From: CAYRVF01 sp964427535
GTDB lineage: Bacteria; Chloroflexota; Ktedonobacteria; Ktedonobacterales; JADMIN01
Assembly (NCBI GenBank): GCA_964427535.1
Contig: CAYRVF010000120.1
Location: 1 to 15,215, forward strand
Direction of reading: 5' to 3'
Length of the DNA stretch: 15,215 nt
In this document: in pieces, positions 1 through 6,562 of the stretch
Numbering within the stretch: position 1 is the first letter of the stretch
Layout of the letters: every line of letters begins with the position of its first letter
The notes under the pieces: model-generated
What the model was told of the DNA's origin: nothing
Seen by the model: the letters and a program-made list of their open reading frames with translations, nothing else
Databases searched by the model: none
Program-made: the position numbers and the translations under genes

Positions 1-255
1 CCCGGTGGCTCCGCATCATCCGTGCCTTGTCAAACTTCCTGCAAGTTGCTCTAATCCCCAGCCCCTTAACTCAAAGGGCAGGGGCACAGGTGGACCGGCA
101 GAACAGGTGGCACCTCTCCGTGCTGGAGGGGCGAAGCATGCCCTGCCCGCATCATCGCCAAGCGGGAGCCGCGCGCGCCAGGCTACGCACGCCACTCCCC
201 CTTCCCCTTGCGAGGGGAAAGGGGCCGGGGGGATGAGGCCCTTAGATGAATCCAC
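1..255. other. Intergenic region with repeat-like hairpins
   Basis: I see no convincing gene here. The short open frames on both strands have low-complexity, Pro/Arg/Ser-rich translations and no ribosome binding site. Three inverted repeats are visible: 56-84 (CCCC/GGGG outer arm and CCCTT/AAGGG inner arm), 116-128 (CTCC/GGAG) and 198-224. Positions 129-148 are a degenerate copy of the perfect palindrome at 3712-3731, matching 17 of 20 bases. The region looks like a spacer made of dispersed intergenic repeats. It probably lies between the ecsC-like gene on its right and an unseen gene to the left. Confidence 0.6.
198..224 (-). terminator. Hairpin downstream of the EcsC-family gene
   Basis: CCCCTT (198-203) pairs with AAGGGG (219-224), and CCCCT (204-208) pairs with AGGGG (213-217). 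A218 bulges and the loop is TGCG. The hairpin begins about 30 nt past the stop codon of the EcsC-family gene. No T-tract follows on the minus strand, so it is either a factor-assisted terminator or simply a repeat copy. Bases 204-217 match the reverse complement of 11900-11913 at 13 of 14 positions, which ties it to the repeat at 11867-11920. Confidence 0.45.
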
Positions 256-1293
256 CTAGTGGAACAGGTTGTGGATGCCCGAGCTCGCCAGCAGCAGCAG
301 CGCGGCACACGCGGCGATGGTGATGAGCAGCGCGAACATGGCGAAGATGGCGAGGTAGATGCCGAAGCGCTCGGGCGGCCGGTTGTGACGCCTGACCGGC
401 ATCGGCTTGGGCGCCTGTGCGGGCACGGCGACAGGCGCGGGCAGCGCGGCAGGCGACTGGCCCGCTGGCACCTGCGCCACCACTGTGGCCTCGACGACCC
501 GCGCCGACGGCGGCACGCCAGGAGGCAGCGCGCCCGTAACGACCGCCGGCGGCAGCATGCCGTGCTCTTCCATGAAGCGGTTGTGATAGTAGGTGATGGC
601 ACGCTCGCCGGCCGCCCGCAAAAAGGTGTAGTCGATGGCGCCGCCTACCACCGCGCCGACCCCCGGAATCAGCCGCCCGACGAGCTTGGCCGCCTGTTCT
701 TCGGTCAGCTCTAAACTCAGGCGCGCCAGCAGCTTCGGCAACACCTCCGGCAGCAGATGGGTCAGGCCCTCGCGCGTGAGCCAGTTGCCGACACCGCGCA
801 GGCTATCCACTCCCGCCGCCAGCGCGAGCACATCGGCCAGGTGCGCCTGTTCGTCGATCATACTCGTGTCATAGCCATACGCCTGCGCGATCATCGCGGC
901 CATGCGGACGGCATAGACAGCCGTCAACTGCACGTCGGCGCCCGCCGCCACAATCGCCCAGAGGCCGCCGGGAAGGCTCGTCACGGCGCCGGTGAGGGCC
1001 GCGCGATGCCGGTACTGGCGAGCGATCTGGCGGCTGACTGCATCCATGTCGGCCAGCTCGACGGCGCGAATGTCCTCGAAGCGATTGACCTTCGCGTTGC
1101 GCGCATGGTGCAGCCGCACGACCGCCGGGTCGCGCCGTGCCGCCCACGTGATCGCGTGCTGAATACGGTCAGATGTCTTGCCCGGCTTCAGCAGCGATTG
1201 CAACTCCGGCGGCAACGTGTCGATCGCGATGCCGGCAAGGGCGCCCGTCGCACCACCTGCCCCCGTCCCGCTGGACTTCTGAGATTGCGCCAT
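256..1293 (-). CDS. EcsC family protein
   Basis: The 345-residue product resembles the EcsC family, named after a protein encoded beside the Bacillus EcsAB ABC transporter; the biochemical role of the family is poorly defined. The EcsC-like core spans roughly residues 78-243. It contains the glycine/alanine-rich amphipathic stretch after RHRAALTGAVTSLPGG and the later segment KLVGRLIPGVGAVVGGAIDY. A Pro/Ala linker follows, and residues 310-345 form a strongly hydrophobic helix that should anchor the C-terminus in the membrane. I chose the ATG at 1293 because GGAGG lies 8 nt upstream. An in-frame ATG at 1374 would add 27 residues but has only a weak AGAAGG site. A promoter (TTGCCT-17-TATACT) lies at 1399-1427 and would serve either start. 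The gene stands alone, divergent from the XRE regulator. Confidence 0.8.
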   Translation of the reverse strand: MAQSQKSSGTGAGGATGALAGIAIDTLPPELQSLLKPGKTSDRIQHAITWAARRDPAVVRLHHARNAKVNRFEDIRAVELADMDAVSRQIARQYRHRAALTGAVTSLPGGLWAIVAAGADVQLTAVYAVRMAAMIAQAYGYDTSMIDEQAHLADVLALAAGVDSLRGVGNWLTREGLTHLLPEVLPKLLARLSLELTEEQAAKLVGRLIPGVGAVVGGAIDYTFLRAAGERAITYYHNRFMEEHGMLPPAVVTGALPPGVPPSARVVEATVVAQVPAGQSPAALPAPVAVPAQAPKPMPVRRHNRPPERFGIYLAIFAMFALLITIAACAALLLLASSGIHNLFH

Positions 1294-1398
1294 TCGTCCC
1301 GCCTCCCCCTCCACCGATCCGCAGCTCGTGGGCATCTCGGGGTCGTCGCCGCGCCACACGAAGGGTGGCTTCATCGCCGCCTTCTCGTCGCAGCGCCC

Positions 1399-1427
1399 AG
1401 TATACGGGACCCTAGCCTCCTAGGCAA
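1399..1427 (-). promoter_or_regulatory. Sigma70-type promoter of the EcsC-family gene
   Basis: On the minus strand, TTGCCT (1422-1427) is followed by a 17-nt spacer and TATACT (1399-1404). Transcription should start near 1391. That gives a leader of about 98 nt to the ATG at 1293, or about 17 nt to the ATG at 1374. Confidence 0.55.
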
Positions 1428-1554
1428 GGAGGGCGTAATTTCGGCTCATGTCGTCGCGGATCGCCACCCCCTCCGCGGAGCACATCCACACGCGACCGAT
1501 CACGCGCGAATACGCTAAACCGTGTGCAACATTCGTATATCGGTAACAGCACGT

Positions 1555-1583
1555 CAGACAGTAGCTACATAGTACTGTATTAT
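1555..1583 (+). promoter_or_regulatory. Candidate promoter of the XRE-like regulator
   Basis: CAGACA (1555-1560), a 17-nt spacer and TATTAT (1578-1583), with TG directly before the -10. An imperfect inverted repeat ACATA-GTAC-TGTAT (1567-1580) overlaps the spacer and -10 and could be an operator, for example for autoregulation. The promoter lies inside the longest open frame, which argues that translation starts downstream at 1614 or 1680. Confidence 0.4.
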
Positions 1584-1679
1584 GAGACAAAGGATAGTCA
1601 CGAAGTACACACGATGCTACACTCGCTGCCAGATACTGCCTCTCCCCCCGTGGGACTTTTAGAAAGGATCAGGTGCGCA

Positions 1680-2363
1680 ATGCTGGACCGCGAGACGCCG
1701 CCTGCCGCCGGAACCGCACAGCAGGCATCGCCACAACTGGTAGACCGCGAGCGCGCCCAGACGTTTAGCCGCGCACTGCGCACGCTGCTGCAGCGCCAGG
1801 GATACTACGTACCGCTGACCGGAACCTATCTGCTGCCCCAGCTCTACGACCGTGTGCGCTCGGTCGATGGGCACGGCATCCACATCAACACGCTGCGCGC
1901 GTATCTGCGCGGCGAGTCGCTGCCGTCCGACAGCAAGGTGCGCATCCTCGCCGACGCGCTGAGTGTGCCGCGTGGAGTGTTGCTCTATTGCTCGGGCTAT
2001 CTGACGCCCGAAGACCTGCCGAACTATCCGGGCCCATATGCCACCCTCGCGCACCTTGAGGCCGACATCCAGGAAGTGGAGTCACTCCCCCTCTCGGATG
2101 AGACGAAGCAGCGCATTCTGCGCGACCTGCGGACGAGCGCGCGCATTCTGCGGCTGCTGGCGGCCGAGCAGGCGCAGCCCGACGAGCGCGAGCACATCAT
2201 TGAGCTGCTGATCGAGCTGTGGGAGACACCCGCCCCGCCGCCACCCGCGCTGGCTACTTCAGCGGAGCCCGCCCCCGCGGCCCAGGCCACACCAGCGCCG
2301 CAGCCACAGCCGGCGCCGGTTGCGCAGCGGCAAGTCGTGCCGAGTGGACCGGCCGGTGTCTAG
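1680..2363 (+). CDS. XRE-like helix-turn-helix regulator
   Basis: The 227-residue product has one recognisable domain, a Cro/C1 (XRE)-type helix-turn-helix at about residues 28-108. Its signature is HINTLRAYLRGESLPSDSK, then a segment ending ILADALSVPRGVLLYCSGYL, matching the family pattern of a recognition helix, 'G..LPS', and 'lA.aLgv....ll..aGYL'. Residues 125-182 are predicted helical and charged, possibly for oligomerisation. Residues 183-227 are a Pro/Ala/Gln-rich disordered tail. A transcriptional role is inferred; the target is unknown. I chose the ATG at 1680 because AGGTG lies just upstream (AAAGGA also occurs 11 nt before it) and a promoter sits at 1555-1583. Alternatives are ATG 1614 (no close Shine-Dalgarno) and GTG 1524. 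Its own promoter and an AT-rich spacer suggest it is not co-transcribed with the next gene. Confidence 0.7.
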   Translation: MLDRETPPAAGTAQQASPQLVDRERAQTFSRALRTLLQRQGYYVPLTGTYLLPQLYDRVRSVDGHGIHINTLRAYLRGESLPSDSKVRILADALSVPRGVLLYCSGYLTPEDLPNYPGPYATLAHLEADIQEVESLPLSDETKQRILRDLRTSARILRLLAAEQAQPDEREHIIELLIELWETPAPPPPALATSAEPAPAAQATPAPQPQPAPVAQRQVVPSGPAGV

Positions 2364-2402
2364 CCGCCTGTCGCGGCCGCTGGTCGGCCACACAGTTCCA
2401 TC

Positions 2403-2431
2403 TTGCGCGACAATCGAGCATCCTGTATTCT
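2403..2431 (+). promoter_or_regulatory. Candidate promoter of the 348-residue unknown gene
   Basis: TTGCGC (2403-2408), a 17-nt spacer and TATTCT (2426-2431), preceded directly by TG as in the promoter at 1555-1583. The patch is clearly AT-richer than its surroundings. Just downstream, ACATA-CGA-TATGT (2438-2450) forms a small inverted repeat at the expected transcription start, a plausible operator. Confidence 0.4.
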
Positions 2432-2536
2432 AACAAAACATACGATATGTAGCGTCGCAAACGCTGCCGTTGCTGCCGGTGTGCGCCGCCGCACGCGCTG
2501 GCACTGAGGATCGCGCGCCAACAACGGAGGCTGCAC

Positions 2537-2581
2537 GTGCCCGGAGGCATCCGCGGCAAAGGAAGCAGAGTGCTGCGATGA
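2537..2581 (+). CDS. Possible 14-codon leader peptide
   Basis: A GTG at 2537 follows GGAGG (2526-2530) at an ideal 6-nt spacing and opens a frame of 14 codons. The frame ends in TGA overlapping the ATG of the next gene (ATGA, 2578-2581). The peptide would read MPGGIRGKGSRVLR. It is rich in basic residues and glycine and resembles no known attenuator peptide. The good Shine-Dalgarno and the coupling overlap are direct observations; expression and function are inference. The site could be a chance match in purine-rich DNA. Confidence 0.3.
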   Translation: MPGGIRGKGSRVLR

Positions 2582-3624
2582 GAAACCACGCATCAGAGTT
2601 CGAGCGAGGACGCAACTCCAGTTCCTCGGGCTTCGCCGAGGCGCCACTGGCAGGCGACCGCCTGTCTGGAGGACCGGTGCCGCTCGCGGCCGGAGGCGGC
2701 GCGGGTCTGCCGGAGCGGGCAACCCAATCACAGGTGCTCAGGCATGCCCTCAAGACGATAGGATCGTCTGAGGCGGAGCTACGTGATGCCGCGAAAGGTG
2801 AGTCGAGCGACGGCCCGACGAACATCTATTACCTGGCCCAATACACCTATCAGCTCTCGACGAGCGCGGTGACGATGGGTGAACACGAGCTGGCGCTGCT
2901 GCTGCCGCGCACCGGTCGTATCTGGGTCAACGGCAAGCTGTTCACCGCGGTGCCGCGTGGGCGCGAGCTTATGCAGCGCGACGCCTGGTGGCGCGTCATC
3001 GATTCATCTCCCGCCGTGCGCTTCCTCGTCGGGTGGTGTGTCAGCGTCTTCGCCACGGCGCAATTCGATGCGGTGCCGCGCGAGCAATTGCCAGGGTGGT
3101 CGCGGGTCATGCAGTTCAGCCCGGCGCTGCCAGACTGCTCACGGCTGCGGGTAAAGTTCTGGTCTGACTGTGTGCAGCAGCTGACGGATCTCTTCGCGCC
3201 ATCGCCGCGCATCTGGCGGCAGCTCCAGAGCTTCACCCCGGTGCGGGCGGGCGACCCTCACTGGCAGGCACGCCTGGCGCTGGCCGGGCATCGCGTGCAG
3301 GATGTCGTGCACTTCCTCGCGGACCGCAATAGCTGTCCGGCGGTGCTCATTCAGCGCCAGCTCGACGGGAACGAGCCGCTCTCCTCCTACGAAGAATATC
3401 TGGCCTTCACCGAAGAGGTGCTCGAAGACCTGCCGCGCCTGCGGATGCAGCGGGTCGTCGCGATGCAAGCCGCGGCGGCGCTGCGTGAGCCACCCAAGCA
3501 GACGCCCGGCGGAAACCTCATGCCGCGCATTGCCGCCGCACTGCCGTCGATGCTGCGCGGCCATTGGGGAAGCGAGATCGAGGACCCGCGCCAGGAAATC
3601 AGGTTTTGGAGCATGCACCTGTAG
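2578..3624 (+). CDS. Hypothetical protein, 348 residues
   Basis: I do not recognise this protein. Residues 1-50 are low-complexity (Ser, Gly, Pro) and probably disordered. The rest looks globular, soluble and rich in Trp/Phe/Arg, with possible structured blocks at about 82-165 (Y-rich start, then ELALLLPRTGRIWVNGKLF and a WCVSVFATAQF segment), 190-260 and 270-305 (acidic then basic helix). Cysteines lie at about 153, 187, 198 and 253 but show no metal-binding spacing. No signal peptide or membrane helix is evident. The ATG at 2578 follows GGAAG at 12 nt, which is weak. It overlaps the stop of a possible 14-codon leader (ATGA), so translational coupling is possible. An in-frame upstream start at 2470 would add an Arg/Ala-rich stretch that looks non-coding. 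Codon use is like the neighbours. It follows an XRE regulator on the same strand but has its own candidate promoter. Confidence 0.6.
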   Translation: MRNHASEFERGRNSSSSGFAEAPLAGDRLSGGPVPLAAGGGAGLPERATQSQVLRHALKTIGSSEAELRDAAKGESSDGPTNIYYLAQYTYQLSTSAVTMGEHELALLLPRTGRIWVNGKLFTAVPRGRELMQRDAWWRVIDSSPAVRFLVGWCVSVFATAQFDAVPREQLPGWSRVMQFSPALPDCSRLRVKFWSDCVQQLTDLFAPSPRIWRQLQSFTPVRAGDPHWQARLALAGHRVQDVVHFLADRNSCPAVLIQRQLDGNEPLSSYEEYLAFTEEVLEDLPRLRMQRVVAMQAAAALREPPKQTPGGNLMPRIAAALPSMLRGHWGSEIEDPRQEIRFWSMHL

Positions 3625-3657
3625 GTACGCGCGTCCAGCCCCGATTATGCACATCGC

Positions 3658-3685
3658 GCCCACGTTACTGAGAAGCGACGTGGGC
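3658..3685 (+). terminator. Hairpin after the unknown gene
   Basis: GCCCACGT (3658-3665) pairs perfectly with ACGTGGGC (3678-3685) across a 12-nt loop, with two further outer pairs after a mismatch. It begins 33 nt past the stop at 3624. No T-run follows, so intrinsic termination is uncertain. Confidence 0.4.
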
Positions 3686-3711
3686 ACGATGGTACATGTG
3701 GCAGCGAGAGC

Positions 3712-3731
3712 GGGCGAGGCATGCCTCGCCC
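3712..3731. repeat. Perfect 20-bp palindrome, dispersed intergenic element
   Basis: GGGCGAGGCATGCCTCGCCC is a perfect 20-bp palindrome in a non-coding spacer. A degenerate version (17 of 20) occurs at 129-148, also intergenic. Palindromes of this kind recur between genes in several GC-rich bacterial genomes. The function is unknown; cruciform formation, protein binding or mRNA end protection are possibilities. Confidence 0.6.
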
Positions 3732-3767
3732 CGACAAACGACACTTCCTCCGACATGCGGACAGACG

Positions 3768-3805
3768 ACAGCCCTCTCTGAGGACGTGGCCTCGGGGAGG
3801 GCTGT
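3768..3805 (-). terminator. Hairpin after the amidase gene
   Basis: ACAGCCCTC (3768-3776) pairs with GAGGGCTGT (3797-3805), with an inner GAGG/CCTC stem (3780-3783 and 3790-3793). On the minus strand it starts 15 nt after the stop codon of the amidase. It has no U-tract but is well placed to end that transcript. Confidence 0.5.
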
Positions 3806-3820
3806 GCCGCATCGGCGCGG

Positions 3821-5212
3821 TTATCGGCGGAACACGCTCAGGAAGGCGAGGCCGCTCACAACCGTGCCGACCGTCAGGAAGGGCAGCGGCAGGCCGCTCG
3901 GATGATGCGCAATGGACGAGACGAACCATGCCACGATGTCGCTGAAGAGCAGGCCCACGATCATCAGCACCCAGCGGATCAGCGAGCGCGGGTTCGAGAA
4001 GATGCCCTTCTTGACGCCCGCCGCGAGATCCGGCGCGAGCACCTCGGCCTCGTCGGTGATGTCCTGCACGATCTTGCGCGTCTTCGGATTCGTGCTCAGG
4101 CCGGTAATCAGCGTCTGAATCTGGTGCTCCAGGCTCGAGATGCGCTGACCGATCGGATCGCCCGCGACCGCTGAGGCGCTGCTGCTCCGCGTCGCGGTGG
4201 CCATGGCCGTGCGCGTCGCGCTCGGTGCGATGTAGGCGAGTGATGAGCCGCCCGCTACGGCGGCAGCTCCGCCCGCGACCGTCACGCCCACCGGCACCTT
4301 GGCGCCCACCGGGGCGACTCCCGCCGTGGCTTGCGGTGAGACGGCCGCGGTCCGCGCTGCTGCTGCTACCGTAGCCGCCTCGGCACGCTGCTCCCAAGCC
4401 AGCGACGTCGCGCCCGCCCACAGCTCCACCAGGTCCCCGGTCGACTCCTGCCAGGCCAGGATGGACTTGCGGAAGTGCTGCACGGTGCCGCTGCCCGAGC
4501 TCGGGTTGGTGATGTCAATCGTCTGCGCGTAGTGCTCGGCCTCGATCGGCCAGTTGTCGGCCAGCCACGGATGGGTCAGGATGTACCACCGGAAGCCGAG
4601 CTGCACCTTGATTCCGTTTGGCGCCGTCAGTGCCGCGCCGTCGTCCTTCCAACCAGTTGGAACGCCCACCGTTGCCCCTCCTCCATCACTCAGATACGTG
4701 AACAGCTCATCCCACGGATACGGCCCCGGACAGTGTGACTTGTTCACCGGATCGATGCTGTAATGCCCGGTGATGCCGCCGTTCGCGTCGGCCTTCTGCT
4801 TGGGGATGTTGTGCTTCTCACACAGGTGCTTGATGAGCGCGAAGCTCGCCTCTTTCTGGGCCTGCGTGAGCTGGCTGCCATTGTTGGTGTCGGGCTTGAC
4901 GTGCTCGATGCTGAACGTCAGGAAGTTCGGATTGACACTCGACGTCCACCAGGGATCGTGTCCCGCCGTCACAACGCCATTTCCCCAGGCGCTGTCGGCC
5001 TCGGCCACGCACTGCACGACCTCGCCGTTCAATCCGACGACGTAGTGCGTGCTCGTCGGAGGATTGTCCGACTGGAAGTAGGTGCCGACCCCGTCCGCGC
5101 TGTTGCCACCCGCCGTGCCGTGTACGATGATCCACTTCGGCGTGTGACCACCGCGCCCCGACCACATGTGGTTGGTGGGTATCCACTTTGCCGGTGCGTA
5201 GTCCGTGCTCAT
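3821..5212 (-). CDS. N-acetylmuramoyl-L-alanine amidase, endolysin type, with C-terminal membrane segments
   Basis: The N-terminal domain (about residues 9-175 of 463) is a type 2 amidase/PGRP fold that cleaves the bond between MurNAc and L-alanine in peptidoglycan. The expected zinc ligands are visible as His31 (IIVHGT), His150 (ITGHYSIDP) and Cys161 (HCPGPYPW), with Tyr57 and the SIEH segment (101-104) also conserved in the family. A Trp-rich second module follows at about 185-275 (GWKDDG, LTAPNG, NWPIEAEHYA), which I associate with phage-like lysins; wall binding is an inference. Then come an Ala/Gly-rich linker, a short helical region (SSLEHQIQTLITGL) and two hydrophobic helices at about 411-434 and 441-461. 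There is no signal peptide. AAGGAGG lies 8 nt before the ATG. The gene is single. The membrane tail is unusual for a soluble lysin. It may be a domesticated phage lysis gene or a wall-remodelling enzyme. Confidence 0.8.
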   Translation of the reverse strand: MSTDYAPAKWIPTNHMWSGRGGHTPKWIIVHGTAGGNSADGVGTYFQSDNPPTSTHYVVGLNGEVVQCVAEADSAWGNGVVTAGHDPWWTSSVNPNFLTFSIEHVKPDTNNGSQLTQAQKEASFALIKHLCEKHNIPKQKADANGGITGHYSIDPVNKSHCPGPYPWDELFTYLSDGGGATVGVPTGWKDDGAALTAPNGIKVQLGFRWYILTHPWLADNWPIEAEHYAQTIDITNPSSGSGTVQHFRKSILAWQESTGDLVELWAGATSLAWEQRAEAATVAAAARTAAVSPQATAGVAPVGAKVPVGVTVAGGAAAVAGGSSLAYIAPSATRTAMATATRSSSASAVAGDPIGQRISSLEHQIQTLITGLSTNPKTRKIVQDITDEAEVLAPDLAAGVKKGIFSNPRSLIRWVLMIVGLLFSDIVAWFVSSIAHHPSGLPLPFLTVGTVVSGLAFLSVFRR

Positions 5213-5551
5213 CGACCTCTCCTCCTTCGCCCTTCAGCCTCACATACCGCCAGAGGGATGCGGCCACCAGCACTGCCGCTCCGTCGTCCTCCGCCCGTTG
5301 TTCCCGTCTCGCCGCACCACCTCAACCGCCATCCACACCTGCGAGACACAACACCATATAGCAATGCGGTTGCCAAACTCATAGGATGGACACGTCTCTG
5401 ATCGGGAGATCGGCACAGGCCGTGGGTCGAGGCGCTAAATGACCAGCGGCGCCGTTCTCTCCTCTACACGTGAAGGACCGCCTCACGGCGTCGCGACCAA
5501 CGCGTGTGAGGCGGTCTTCTGCACATGGGGAGTCCTGGGGCACTGGTGGGG
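5213..5551. other. Intergenic region upstream of the amidase
   Basis: No gene is supported here. The stretch at about 5345-5390 is AT-richer and probably holds the amidase promoter, but I cannot place -35 and -10 boxes with proper spacing; TATATGG at about 5354-5360 on the minus strand is the best -10 candidate. The right part (5476-5516) is the terminator hairpin of the neighbouring regulator gene. Confidence 0.4.
5476..5516 (-). terminator. Strong hairpin after the HTH-receiver regulator
   Basis: GACCGCCTCAC (5476-5486) pairs perfectly with GTGAGGCGGTC (5506-5516). Inside, CGCG (5492-5495) pairs with CGCG (5501-5504) around the loop ACCAA. It lies 35 nt past the stop of the regulator gene. 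The 11-bp GC-rich stem is the strongest simple hairpin in the window. The U-tract is weak on both strands. Confidence 0.55.
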
Positions 5552-6562
5552 CTACTGGAGGTCGGGCTGCGCGAAGGAGACGCAGACGTCGGGCGGCACC
5601 TGTGCGAGGCAGAGTGCCCGCACGACGGCCAGCAGCTCGTCGATGTCGAACGGCTTCGCCAGGAACGCCGCCCCCAGCGTGGCGAGCTGCGCGCGCTTGC
5701 GTTGCAGCGAATACGGCGAGATGCCACTCACCACCAACAGCGCGGGTGGCAACAGATCGGGATGCTCGGCGAACTGTTGCAGCAGGCTGGGCCGCTGGTC
5801 ATCGGGGCGCACGTCGGCCAGCCCGAGGTCGGTGAGCAGCAGATCGTACGGCTTCCCCTGCCGCGCGCGTCGGAGGTGCTCCAGGCACGCCTGTGGAGTC
5901 TGTACGACATCGAGCTCGTAGCGCATCTCGTCGTCTTCCGCCAGCACCATCGTGTAGAGACCGATGGTGGCGGCGTCGTCTTCCGCGATGAGGATGCGAT
6001 AGCGCTGTCCACCCGCAGGCATCATTGCGCTCTCGATTTGGGTCAGGTCGACGGGCGCGTCGGTCGCCGCCCACTTCGCGATGCGCACCGTCGTCGAGCG
6101 CTTGCGCTGGCGCGGCGCGAACGTGTCGTCCTGGCGTGCGCTGATCTGGCGCGGCGGCCGAGGCTGACGGCGTTCTGGCGCCGTCCGCCCGCTGCGCGCA
6201 GCCTTCGCGTTCGTCCGCTCATACGAACCAAGCGCGGCCTCGAGGCGTCCCAGCCCTTCGACCGTCGCCAGCCCGCGACCGACGCGAGGATCGCGCAGCA
6301 GCCGCGCCACGGTCGAGCGGCTGACGCCAAGGGCAGCCGCGAGCGCCATCTGCGAACAGCCAACTGCCTTGCGGCGTGCGTCCAGCTCCGCAACGCGCCG
6401 TCGCAGCATCGTCTCGTCCATAAGCGGCAGAGGTCGCGCCGCCTGCGGCTTGCCGCTCCGCGCGGCCGCTCGCCGCACCAGCGGACGCGCCAGCACGGCC
6501 ACCGCGCTCCCCTGCTGCGGGGCGCTCTGCCTCTGTCTTGCCTGTCGCGTGTTCCGTGTCAT
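5552..6562 (-). CDS. HTH-receiver response regulator, DNA-binding domain first
   Basis: The 336-residue protein is a putative phosphorylation-controlled DNA-binding regulator. Residues 1-50 are basic and disordered. A helix-turn-helix lies at about 70-109 (CSQMALAAALGVSRSTVARLL), like Cro/LacI-type or phage-repressor domains. A basic, Arg/Pro-rich linker covers about 110-185. A CheY-like receiver domain fills about 190-320: RILIAEDD gives the acidic pair Asp195/Asp196, LLTDLGL gives the phospho-acceptor Asp245, VVSG gives Ser279 and AKPF gives Lys303. All key receiver residues are present, so phosphorylation is expected. Most response regulators carry the receiver first; this order is reversed. 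No histidine kinase lies in the window, so the partner is unknown. I chose the ATG at 6562 because GGGGAG lies 9 nt upstream. A GTG at 6589 would add nine residues but lacks a binding site. It is divergent from menA. Confidence 0.75.
   Translation of the reverse strand: MTRNTRQARQRQSAPQQGSAVAVLARPLVRRAAARSGKPQAARPLPLMDETMLRRRVAELDARRKAVGCSQMALAAALGVSRSTVARLLRDPRVGRGLATVEGLGRLEAALGSYERTNAKAARSGRTAPERRQPRPPRQISARQDDTFAPRQRKRSTTVRIAKWAATDAPVDLTQIESAMMPAGGQRYRILIAEDDAATIGLYTMVLAEDDEMRYELDVVQTPQACLEHLRRARQGKPYDLLLTDLGLADVRPDDQRPSLLQQFAEHPDLLPPALLVVSGISPYSLQRKRAQLATLGAAFLAKPFDIDELLAVVRALCLAQVPPDVCVSFAQPDLQ

Larger units (their letters stand above)
1294..1679. other. Divergent intergenic region between ecsC-like and XRE genes
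   Basis: This stretch holds promoters for both flanking genes. 1399-1427 drives the minus-strand EcsC gene. The AT-rich patch at about 1524-1600 contains a candidate plus-strand promoter. CCTCC (1416-1420) and GGAGG (1428-1432) form an inverted repeat across the minus-strand -35, a possible operator. A short palindrome, CTCCGCGGAG, sits at 1471-1480. The regulator's reading frame stays open back to a GTG at 1524, but the composition there is regulatory rather than coding. Confidence 0.5.

Noticed and set aside
1471..1480. Ten-bp palindrome CTCCGCGGAG as an operator
   Set aside because: It is short, GC-rich and not placed relative to either promoter, so chance is sufficient.
757..1518. A 253-codon plus-strand frame opposite the EcsC gene
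   Set aside because: Its Arg/His-rich composition and lack of a start signal mark it as a GC-driven antisense frame.
3139..3756. A 205-codon minus-strand frame across the end of the unknown gene and the palindrome
   Set aside because: Its first third is a translation of the intergenic palindromes, and the rest is antisense to the plus-strand gene.
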